The notes below the pieces were generated by a model. The model did no database searches. It saw only the letters and a list, made by a program, of their open reading frames with translations, and was not told the DNA's origin. Shown here in pieces: positions 1-5,395 of a stretch of 6,852 nucleotides of DNA. The stretch spans positions 1-6,852 of the forward strand of contig JALSHP010000014.1 of NCBI GenBank assembly GCA_026982175.1, read 5' to 3'. This stretch comes from Campylobacteraceae bacterium. Lineage in GTDB: Bacteria > Campylobacterota > Campylobacteria > Campylobacterales > Sulfurovaceae. The translations under genes and the position numbers were made by a program. Each line of letters opens with the position of its first letter. Within the stretch, counting starts at the first letter, position 1.

Positions 1-1450
1 CCACGACCGTTGTGGCTAAAAGAATGTCACCTTTGTCTCTAAACTCTTGTAAAACTTGCTCTTTTTTCTTGTCTTTTCCATGGGTTACATAGACATTTTC
101 AAATTTCTTTTCCCAAAATCCTCTCCCCTCATCAAGCGACTGGTAGGGAATCTCTTTACTCTCTTCAACCAATGGGTAAACAATAAGCACTTGATGCTCT
201 TGGGCTATTTCGTCTTTTATGGCTTCTAACATAGCAGAAAAATCTTCTTTGCCCACAACACGCGTTGTAATCTCTTTCTCAAATGGCGTAGAGGTAATAA
301 GACTCACATCAATCAGTTCTGACTGCATCATCGCTTGGGTTCTTGGAATTGGGGTAGCTGAAAACTGTAAGTAGTGAGGTTTTTTCTCTTCACTCGCCAT
401 CATCGCTTCAAGTAAAGCTCTTTGCTTGGTTCCAAAACGGTGCTGTTCATCAACCATGACCAATGAGGCTTTGGGCATATCTTCTTTAAACAAAATGGCA
501 TGTGTGCCTATGATGAAATCGGCTGTTAAATAATCGCCCTCATTTTTACCTTGCATCACCAACGCAATGTTCATCTCTTTAGGTAAATGCTTCGTTGCCT
601 CTTCATAAAGCTGAATGGCTAAGAGTGACGTGGGTGCCATAAGTATGCTCTTTGAGGGGTATGCCATGACAGCTGAAGCCAAAATAACCATGGTCTTTCC
701 CGAACCCACATCACCAATGATTAAACGTTTGACTGCTTTATCACGTCGTTTTAAATCGGCTTGAACCTCTTCAATGACAAAGTTTTGCTCTTTGGTTAGC
801 GTAAAAGGTAAAGCATTTACAAAAGCCTCTATATTTCCATTTAAGGCTTCTATGGCAGGAAAATCTTCACGTTTTCCTTTAAGCTTCTTCATGTGGTTAA
901 ACGCTTCTACAAATTTTAAAACTTCTGGGTCATACGCTTCTATGTCACTGGTGTTTTGAGGGTAATGCAGTCCTAAAAGAGTCTTTACTTCTAAGGCATT
1001 TAAGCCCTCATCGTAAAGTCTTTTCTCATTTACATAACACTCAATTAAGGAACGCATACTGCTCTCTTTAAGCACTGTAGAATATTTGGGAATAATCTGC
1101 CCAATACGTTTTAAGGACTTGGCTTGGTTCATCTGTAAGTAGCCATTGTACTCTTCTATTTTTCCTTGAATATAATGGTTTGAACCCACAGTAAAAAGTT
1201 GCTTATGATACGGAGTGACACGAAAAAGCATCGAAGAGAGACGTTTGTTAAACTTAGGTAACCAAAAGTTAATGCGTAGTTTTCCCTTAATATCAGAAAC
1301 CTCATCAACCCGTGCTTCAAGCGTATGTTTCTCCCCTACTTTCAGGGTACTAGAGAGGCTTGTATTATTATAAGAAGAAGGAATAAGCAGTGCTAAGTCT
1401 AAAAGAGAGACTATCTTTAGTTTTTGAAATAGGGCTTTGGCTTCTTTCAT
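1..1450 (-). CDS. recG: ATP-dependent DNA helicase RecG, 3' end cut by window edge
   Basis: RecG is a monomeric superfamily 2 helicase that remodels stalled replication forks and branch-migrates Holliday and D-loop junctions. The first 483 codons are present and open throughout. Visible motifs in order are a Q-motif-like LPFTLTKEQ (about residues 214-222), Walker A GDVGSGKT (246-253), motif Ia MAPTSLLAIQ (271-280), GTHAI (315-319), the RecG-type DEAH-box variant DEQHRFG (334-340), motif III FSATPIPRT (363-371), and the start of the second RecA-like lobe around VLIVYPLVEES (421-431). Motifs V and VI must lie beyond the window. The Walker A motif comes at residue 246, earlier than in E. coli RecG, so the N-terminal wedge/OB region is short, as in Helicobacter. 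The start is the ATG at 1450, 24 bases after the methyltransferase stop, with AAAGAG upstream as a weak ribosome site. It is the distal gene of the fabI operon. Confidence 0.97.
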   Translation of the reverse strand, partial: MKEAKALFQKLKIVSLLDLALLIPSSYNNTSLSSTLKVGEKHTLEARVDEVSDIKGKLRINFWLPKFNKRLSSMLFRVTPYHKQLFTVGSNHYIQGKIEEYNGYLQMNQAKSLKRIGQIIPKYSTVLKESSMRSLIECYVNEKRLYDEGLNALEVKTLLGLHYPQNTSDIEAYDPEVLKFVEAFNHMKKLKGKREDFPAIEALNGNIEAFVNALPFTLTKEQNFVIEEVQADLKRRDKAVKRLIIGDVGSGKTMVILASAVMAYPSKSILMAPTSLLAIQLYEEATKHLPKEMNIALVMQGKNEGDYLTADFIIGTHAILFKEDMPKASLVMVDEQHRFGTKQRALLEAMMASEEKKPHYLQFSATPIPRTQAMMQSELIDVSLITSTPFEKEITTRVVGKEDFSAMLEAIKDEIAQEHQVLIVYPLVEESKEIPYQSLDEGRGFWEKKFENVYVTHGKDKKKEQVLQEFRDKGDILLATTVV

Positions 1451-1474
1451 CTCAAACTCTTTTTAATACTTATT

Positions 1475-2245
1475 TTACAGAAATGCCAATAGCGAAGCTG
1501 TCACAGCCACATTAAGTGATTCTACCCCACGGTTCATCTTAATCGCAATAGAGGTGGTACTTAAATCTTCTATTGTCTTACTTACCCCCTCACTCTCATT
1601 GCCCAAAACAAAAACAGTTTTCGCACCATAAACGGTTGTTTTGTAATCATTAGTTGCATAAGAAGAGAGCGTATAAACCTCGGCTTCTTGGGTTTTAAAT
1701 TTTTCCAAAGTTTTAGCGAGATTTTTTGTTTTGATAATGGGTAATTTAAAGATAGTCCCCACCGAAGCTTTAATCACCAAAGGTGAAATCTGTGCTGAAT
1801 TTTTAGTCGGTAACAAAATAGCATCAATATTTCCCGCAGCACAAGAACGAATTATCATGCCTAAATTTTGTGGATTTAAAACGCCATCGAGTGCCATAAC
1901 TCTAAAAGTCTCATGTTGCTCTAAAAACTCATCTTCACTCAATGCTTTTTCCAACACAATATCCAAAGCCACCCCTTGGTCTTGTTTGGCATTTTTAGAG
2001 ATGCGTGAAAGTGCTTTTTTCTCATGATACGCTATCTCTATGGCTCTTTGTTTGGCAATCTTCACCATTTTTTCTAATTCAACAGCTGATTTATTTGAAG
2101 TTGATAGATGAAGTTTATGAATGGTAATATTGTCATCTTCCAATGCTTCTAAAACAGCATTACGCCCATAGATGGTGATGATTTTATCAAAGAAAGCCCT
2201 TTTAGCTAAATATTCTAAAGAGTCTTCTCTTTTTTGCTCTTGCAC
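1475..2245 (-). CDS. TrmH/SpoU-family RNA 2'-O-ribose methyltransferase
   Basis: This 256-residue SPOUT-class enzyme should transfer a methyl group from S-adenosylmethionine to a ribose 2'-OH in rRNA or tRNA. The N-terminal part (about 24-100) is the L30e-like substrate-binding domain, beginning IYGRNAVLEAL. The C-terminal knotted domain carries all three SpoU motifs: motif 1 LDGVLNPQNLGMIIRS (119-134, with Asn127 and the catalytic Arg133), motif 2 VLGNESEG (213-220), and motif 3 around GVESLNVAVTAS (240-251). The domain plan matches RlmB (23S rRNA Gm2251), but several paralogues share these motifs and the target base cannot be read from sequence, so no symbol is given. The start is GTG, one base overlapping the fabI TAG stop (TAGTG). 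The next in-frame Met is residue 60, inside the substrate-binding domain, so GTG is the likely start. Translational coupling to fabI is probable. Confidence 0.93.
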   Translation of the reverse strand: MQEQKREDSLEYLAKRAFFDKIITIYGRNAVLEALEDDNITIHKLHLSTSNKSAVELEKMVKIAKQRAIEIAYHEKKALSRISKNAKQDQGVALDIVLEKALSEDEFLEQHETFRVMALDGVLNPQNLGMIIRSCAAGNIDAILLPTKNSAQISPLVIKASVGTIFKLPIIKTKNLAKTLEKFKTQEAEVYTLSSYATNDYKTTVYGAKTVFVLGNESEGVSKTIEDLSTTSIAIKMNRGVESLNVAVTASLLAFL

Positions 2246-3081
2246 TATTTTTCACCATTCCATGCGATGGTCTGTTTTCCCTCTTCGCTAAAAGAGACGG
2301 CTGGCATTCCCATAATATTATAACCTGCATCCACATAGTGTACCTCACCTGTCACACTGGCACTAAGGTCGGAGAGCAGATACATACCAGAGTTTCCAAC
2401 ATCTTTAATGCTCACATTCTTTTTGAGTGGAGCATGAGCTGCATTCCATTTAAGCATAAAGCCAAACTCACCAATCCCTGCTGCGGCGAGTGTTTTGATG
2501 GGTCCTGCACTAATGGCATTAACACGAATGCCATCACGCCCTAAATCTTCTGCTAGATATTTTGTGGTCATCTCTAACGCGGCTTTTGCCACACCCATTA
2601 AATTATAGTTTGGAATGTATTTAACCCCACCATAGTAAGAGAGAGTTAAGACCGATGAGTTATCGGACAATATAGGTTTCAACTCTCTTACGATTTCTAT
2701 TAAAGAGTAAACCGAAATGTCCATGGCAATGTCAAAAGCCTCTTTTGATATGTCATAAAAACGTCCACTTAAGCCCTCTTTAGGTGCAAAAGCAATAGAG
2801 TGAACAATAAAATCAATTTGTCCCATATCTTTTTCAAGCGAATCTTTTAAGGCTTTTATCTCTTCTGGTTTAGAGACATCACAAGGGTAAAATTTTTCGC
2901 CACACTCTAAATCTTCTGCAATAGGTGCTAACTTTTTTTCAAAACGCTCATTTAAAAAAGTAATGGCTACCTCTGCCCCTTGCTCTCTACACGCTTGTGC
3001 AATGCCATAAGCAATTGACTTTTTGTTTGCAATACCAAGGATAACTCCTTTTTTGCCTTTCATTATCATCTCATTCTCCAT
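2245..3081 (-). CDS. fabI: Enoyl-[acyl-carrier-protein] reductase (NADH), FabI
   Basis: FabI catalyses the last step of each fatty-acid elongation cycle, reducing trans-2-enoyl-ACP with NADH; it is a cytoplasmic tetramer and the triclosan target. The 278-residue protein is a short-chain dehydrogenase of the FabI type. It has the nucleotide-binding segment GVILGIANKKSIAYGIA (12-28), FIVHSIAFAPKE (91-102), and the catalytic residues Tyr149, Tyr159 and Lys166 (YIPNYNLMGVAKAALE), spaced as in E. coli FabI Tyr146/Tyr156/Lys163. SAGPIKTLAA (191-200) starts the substrate-binding loop. Position 97 is Ala where E. coli has Gly93, as also in Helicobacter. Three in-frame ATGs sit at 3081, 3069 and 3063. 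A GGAG six bases before the second, plus family alignment (MxMKGKKG), makes 3069 the likelier start. It is the first gene of the minus-strand operon. Confidence 0.98.
   Translation of the reverse strand: MENEMIMKGKKGVILGIANKKSIAYGIAQACREQGAEVAITFLNERFEKKLAPIAEDLECGEKFYPCDVSKPEEIKALKDSLEKDMGQIDFIVHSIAFAPKEGLSGRFYDISKEAFDIAMDISVYSLIEIVRELKPILSDNSSVLTLSYYGGVKYIPNYNLMGVAKAALEMTTKYLAEDLGRDGIRVNAISAGPIKTLAAAGIGEFGFMLKWNAAHAPLKKNVSIKDVGNSGMYLLSDLSASVTGEVHYVDAGYNIMGMPAVSFSEEGKQTIAWNGEK
2252..2256 (-). promoter_or_regulatory. Ribosome binding site supporting the GTG start of the methyltransferase
   Basis: On the minus strand GGTGA lies six bases before the GTG start, inside the last codons of fabI. 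It complements the ATCACC part of the usual 16S rRNA 3' end. This supports the non-ATG start and a coupled re-initiation arrangement. Confidence 0.5.
3076..3079 (-). promoter_or_regulatory. Ribosome binding site GGAG that favours the second fabI ATG
   Basis: GGAG is formed by the first ATG and its following codon, and lies six bases upstream of the ATG at 3069. The first ATG (3081) has only an A-run and a weak GCGAG upstream. True FabI may therefore begin at residue 5 of the longest frame. Confidence 0.55.
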
Positions 3082-3097
3082 TTTTTTTATCTCGCAT

Positions 3098-3106
3098 ATT
3101 TTATCA
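3098..3106 (-). promoter_or_regulatory. fabI: Candidate extended -10 promoter element for fabI operon
   Basis: The minus strand reads TGATAAAAT, an extended -10 (TGn) followed by a five-of-six match to TATAAT. Transcription would start near 3091, giving a leader of about 22 bases to the ATG at 3069 but only about 10 to the ATG at 3081. No convincing -35 box is visible, which is common in Campylobacterota promoters. It is inferred from sequence only. Confidence 0.45.
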
Positions 3107-3115
3107 CGATTGAGG

Positions 3116-3126
3116 TAGAATATAAA
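3116..3126 (+). promoter_or_regulatory. Candidate -10 region for the asparaginase-like gene
   Basis: The plus strand carries overlapping -10-like hexamers, TAGAAT then TATAAA, about 34-44 bases before the ATG at 3160. They face away from the fabI -10, so the 78-base space would hold two divergent promoters only about 10 bases apart. No clear -35 box is seen. Confidence 0.35.
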
Positions 3127-3159
3127 TTAAACTTAAAAATCAAAAAAGAGAGAACGCTT

Positions 3160-3690
3160 ATGAAAAAGAAAAGTTCTATAAAAAAGAGAAATTCTATGAA
3201 AAAAATATTAATTATTAATACAGGGGGAACATTTAATAAAGTTTATAACCCCTTAAATGGAAATTTAGAGATAGAGCCTAGAGGAAAAGCAATAAAAGAG
3301 ATTTCAAAAGCTTGGCTTAACAAACTAAAAATTCTAAATATCATAGCTAAAGATAGCCTTGATATGAACCATCAAGATAGAGAGATGATAAAAGAAGAGA
3401 TTAAAAAGGCAAAAGAGAAAAATATTATTGTGGTGCATGGTACAGATACCATGCATTTAACCGCTCAATTTTTAGCCAAAGCGAAATTGAATAAAAAAAT
3501 TATCTTAACAGGAGCCATGGTGCCACACAGCATAAAGCCCATAGAATCGACAGCAAATCTCTCTTCAGCTTATGGATATTTACAAATGTTAGATAAAAAG
3601 GGGGTGTTTATTTCAATGAATGGTATAATTAAAGATTACAAAAAAGTACTTAAAAACAAAGAAAAAGGATATTTTGAAAAATCAAAATAA
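3160..3690 (+). CDS. Single-domain (N-terminal-type) asparaginase-like protein
   Basis: The 176-residue protein matches only the N-terminal catalytic domain of L-asparaginase/glutaminase (about 330 residues in full-length enzymes). Catalytic positions of the family are present: TGGT with nucleophile Thr24, Tyr29 close behind, DSLDMN (65-70), HGTDTM with Thr95-Asp96 (93-98), TGAMVP (117-122), and Lys165 aligning with Lys162 of E. coli AnsB. No signal peptide or membrane segment is visible, so it should be cytoplasmic. The C-terminal domain, which completes the substrate pocket across subunits in AnsB, is absent. The next 25 bases do not continue it and then the structured island begins, so it could be a genuine short family or an old truncation. 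Activity on asparagine is therefore uncertain. The gene is about 28-30% GC, clearly lower than trpB, and Lys-rich. The start is ambiguous: ATG 3160 or ATG 3196 (residue 13). Confidence 0.8.
   Translation: MKKKSSIKKRNSMKKILIINTGGTFNKVYNPLNGNLEIEPRGKAIKEISKAWLNKLKILNIIAKDSLDMNHQDREMIKEEIKKAKEKNIIVVHGTDTMHLTAQFLAKAKLNKKIILTGAMVPHSIKPIESTANLSSAYGYLQMLDKKGVFISMNGIIKDYKKVLKNKEKGYFEKSK
3163..3198 (+). repeat. 18-base tandem duplication at the start of the asparaginase-like gene
   Basis: Two adjacent 18-base units (3163-3180 and 3181-3198) agree at 15 of 18 positions and keep frame, producing KKKSSI then KKRNSM. The second unit ends in ATG (3196), which precedes the conserved KKILIINTGG strand. The duplication also doubles the purine-rich Shine-Dalgarno-like run, giving two similar start contexts. 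Confidence 0.6.
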
Positions 3691-3714
3691 TTACTTAATT
3701 GTAACCTAATTTAA

Positions 3715-3839
3715 CAACGACATACGAAAGATAAATCTTTAAATGTAATGCCCTAGACAGTTTTAGCCAAGCGTCTAAAAGAGGCTTGGACTAATTCAGG
3801 AAATAGGGGAGAGGCTAGAGCATCACCGATATGTCGTTG
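3715..3839. repeat. GC-rich island with terminal inverted repeats: MITE-like element or structured RNA
   Basis: Ends are perfect inverted repeats, CAACGACATA (3715-3724) and TATGTCGTTG (3830-3839), extendable by CG/CG with one bulged A. Inside, 3745-3758 pairs with 3813-3826 at 11 of 14 positions. TTAGCCAAGC (3763-3772) pairs with GCTTGG-a-CTAA (3784-3794), closing an 11-base loop. The nested arms give one long imperfect hairpin with a side bulge at 3727-3744. Composition is about 49% GC over 3750-3828 in a roughly 15-30% GC setting. This suits either a miniature inverted-repeat element or a stable non-coding RNA. No transposase is nearby, no target duplication is evident, and I recognise no named RNA family. 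Confidence 0.5.
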
Positions 3840-3896
3840 AAGTACCATTGTAGTAGATTAAAGCTTAAAGAAACATAATAAAAATCAAAAAAACAC

Positions 3897-3942
3897 ATAT
3901 ATAAACAATAAATAGTCTGTTAACTATTAAATGTTTATATAT
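3897..3942. repeat. 46-base AT-rich palindrome
   Basis: Arms 3897-3916 and 3923-3942 are complementary at 18 of 20 positions around a six-base spacer ctgtta. A-rich sequence lies to the left (3880-3893) and a run of seven T lies 10 bases to the right (3952-3958). It could be a weak bidirectional terminator hairpin, a cruciform-prone site or a dimeric protein-binding site. Nearly all pairs are A-T, so RNA stability would be low. Confidence 0.5.
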
Positions 3943-4032
3943 ATTAAATAATTTTTTTAATTTATTATTATTTTAATTTATTACTATTTTTATCAAGCGT
4001 CTTAATTGAGAATGTTTTAACCTCTCATTGGC

Positions 4033-4053
4033 TATAATCCAAACCATTATAAT
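4033..4053 (+). promoter_or_regulatory. trpB: trpB promoter region with two tandem TATAAT hexamers
   Basis: Perfect -10 hexamers TATAAT occur at 4033-4038 and 4048-4053, offset by 15 bases. The first would start transcription near 4045 and leave a leader of about 22 bases; the second would start within about 8 bases of the ATG. The first is therefore more likely. TTGAGA at 4006-4011 is too far upstream for a normal -35 spacing. No leader peptide or attenuator is visible. Confidence 0.55.
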
Positions 4054-4067
4054 ACTAAGAGAAAAAC

Positions 4068-5324
4068 ATGTCAAACAATTCATCTTTATATGAAAAACTA
4101 TATATCCCCTCCCCTAGCCCACATGACCCAGATGTCAATGGTCACTTTGGAGCAGAAGATGCCCCTCACCGATATGGTGGGCGTTTTGTGCCTGAAACCC
4201 TTATGCCAGCACTTGAAAAACTTCGTACTGACTATGAAGCGGTACGATTTGATGAAGATTTTTGGAAAGAGGTCGATTACTATTACAAAAACTATGTCGG
4301 TCGCCCTTCATCACTTTACTTTGCTGAGAACCTTTCTAAAGCGTTAAATGCCAAGATTTATCTCAAACGTGAAGACCTTAACCACACAGGAGCCCATAAA
4401 ATCAACCACTGTATTGCCCAAGCAGTCTTAGCCAAACGTTTAGGTAAGAAAAAGGTCATTGCTGAAACAGGTGCTGGTCAACATGGTGTTGCCACAGCCA
4501 CCGTAGCTGCTCTTTTTGGTTTAGAGTGTGAAGTGTTCATGGGTGCTAAAGATGTTAAACGTCAAGAGCTAAATGTCTTTCGTATGAAACTACTTGGAGC
4601 AAAAGTTCATGCCGTGGAGTCTGGAAGCCAAAGCCTTAAAGATGCCATGAACGATGCCATTCGCCATTGGGTTACTCATGCTCGTGATACTTACTACATC
4701 ATCGGAACAGTAGCAGGTCCTCACCCCTACCCTATGATGATACGTGATATTCAGTCTATTATTGGTTGGGAAGCCAAACAACAATTAGAGGTAGTTGAAG
4801 GTTGTCTGCCTGACAAAGTCATCGCTTGTATTGGTGGTGGCTCAAACGCTTTGGGTATTTTCAACCATTTCATAGAAGATGAGAGTGTCGAGTGTATCGG
4901 TATTGAAGCTGGAGGAATGGGCTTAGACTCTAAACATGGATGTTCATTAGAAAAAGGAAGCCCAGGGGTATTACATGGACAACTTACCTATTTGCTTCAA
5001 GATGAAGATGGGCAAATCCAAGAGGCACACTCCATAAGTGCAGGGCTTGACTACCCAGGCATTGGACCCGAACATGCTTATTTTAAAGACAACAACATTG
5101 TTACCTACAATCACATTAGCGATGAAGAAGCGATGGATGCTTTTGTTTGGCTAAGTCAAGAGGAGGGAATTATCCCTGCTTTTGAGTCTTCTCATGCCAT
5201 TGCCTATCTCAAAAAGATAAAAAAAGAGGATATAGAAGGAAAAACCATTCTGCTCAACCTCTCTGGACGTGGCGACAAAGACATGGTACAAGCCCAAGAT
5301 ATTTTAGCAACACAATTTAAGTAG
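4068..5324 (+). CDS. trpB: Tryptophan synthase beta chain TrpB
   Basis: TrpB condenses indole with L-serine to form L-tryptophan using pyridoxal phosphate, normally in an alpha2-beta2 complex with TrpA. The 418-residue protein is the ordinary TrpB1 type. The cofactor Lys is Lys111 in NHTGAHKIN, the catalytic Glu is Glu133 in AETGAGQHG (22 residues later, as in Salmonella Lys87/Glu109), the phosphate-binding loop is GGGSN (256-260), Asp328 lies in SAGLDYPGIGPEHAY, and LSGRGDKD (398-405) closes the fold. Relative to Salmonella it has about 24 extra N-terminal residues before the conserved RYGGRFVPE. ATG 4068 has only a weak AAGAG upstream, but the frame is read in style from there. No trpA or other trp gene is adjacent. 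The TAG stop lies within the GTAG foot of a REP hairpin. Confidence 0.98.
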   Translation: MSNNSSLYEKLYIPSPSPHDPDVNGHFGAEDAPHRYGGRFVPETLMPALEKLRTDYEAVRFDEDFWKEVDYYYKNYVGRPSSLYFAENLSKALNAKIYLKREDLNHTGAHKINHCIAQAVLAKRLGKKKVIAETGAGQHGVATATVAALFGLECEVFMGAKDVKRQELNVFRMKLLGAKVHAVESGSQSLKDAMNDAIRHWVTHARDTYYIIGTVAGPHPYPMMIRDIQSIIGWEAKQQLEVVEGCLPDKVIACIGGGSNALGIFNHFIEDESVECIGIEAGGMGLDSKHGCSLEKGSPGVLHGQLTYLLQDEDGQIQEAHSISAGLDYPGIGPEHAYFKDNNIVTYNHISDEEAMDAFVWLSQEEGIIPAFESSHAIAYLKKIKKEDIEGKTILLNLSGRGDKDMVQAQDILATQFK

Positions 5325-5384
5325 GGTGCAATTCATTGCACCAAAATACACATAATACAAGTGGTGCAATAAATTGCACCCTAC
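5321..5384. repeat. Inverted pair of REP hairpins (BIME-like) between trpB and pepA
   Basis: Two palindromes face each other. REP 1 (5321-5342) is GTAG followed by GGTGCAAT-tc-ATTGCACC. REP 2 (5363-5384) is GGTGCAAT-aa-ATTGCACC followed by CTAC, which is GTAG on the minus strand. They differ only at the two loop centre bases and are separated by a 20-base AT-rich spacer. A GTAG tetranucleotide at the foot of a hairpin is the established hallmark of REP sequences handled by REP-associated tyrosine (Y1) transposases. No such transposase is in the window. As RNA the two units can also pair with each other along 20 of 22 positions. There is no T-run, so this is not a classical terminator. Confidence 0.75.
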
Positions 5385-5389
5385 AGGAA
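5385..5389 (+). promoter_or_regulatory. pepA: pepA ribosome binding site abutting the REP pair
   Basis: AGGAA lies six bases before ATG 5396 and begins directly after the CTAC foot of the second REP. Hairpin formation by the REP pair would place the stem base next to this site. Confidence 0.6.
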
Positions 5390-5395
5390 CCCAAT

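Larger units (their letters stand above)
3691..4067. other. Gene-free, AT-rich intergenic stretch of 377 bases
   Basis: No coding region is supported here. It holds three separable things: a GC-rich self-complementary island (3715-3839), an AT-rich palindrome (3897-3942), and the trpB promoter region (about 4006-4067). Positions 3840-4000 are extremely AT-rich, about 15% GC by hand count. No classical GC-hairpin plus T-run terminator is seen after the asparaginase-like gene. Confidence 0.7.

Noticed and set aside
774..959. 61-codon plus-strand open frame inside recG
   Set aside because: It lies antisense to a continuous, motif-bearing RecG frame and shows no recognisable protein character.
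1731..2544. Plus-strand open frames of 98 and 68 codons opposite the methyltransferase and fabI
   Set aside because: They mirror well-conserved genes on the other strand and have no plausible start context or motifs.
3715..3839. Retron msr-msd, group I or II intron, or a common riboswitch
   Set aside because: No reverse transcriptase is nearby, no intron boundary or domain V sequence is visible, and none of the conserved riboswitch cores I know can be recognised.
3708..3846. Integron attC site
   Set aside because: ATTTAAC and GTTGAAG loosely fit the core-site patterns, but the outer arms do not pair at those bases and there is no integrase or cassette array.
3955..3985. Fur-type operator in the AT-rich run
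   Set aside because: TTATTATTATTTT-like sequence is expected by chance at this composition and does not form the 19-base dyad.
4090..4784. Alternative-frame and antisense open frames within trpB
   Set aside because: They are shadows of the TrpB reading frame, which carries every expected catalytic motif.
5321..5384. Rho-independent terminator between trpB and pepA
   Set aside because: The hairpins are strong but no T-run follows; the pepA ribosome site comes immediately after instead.
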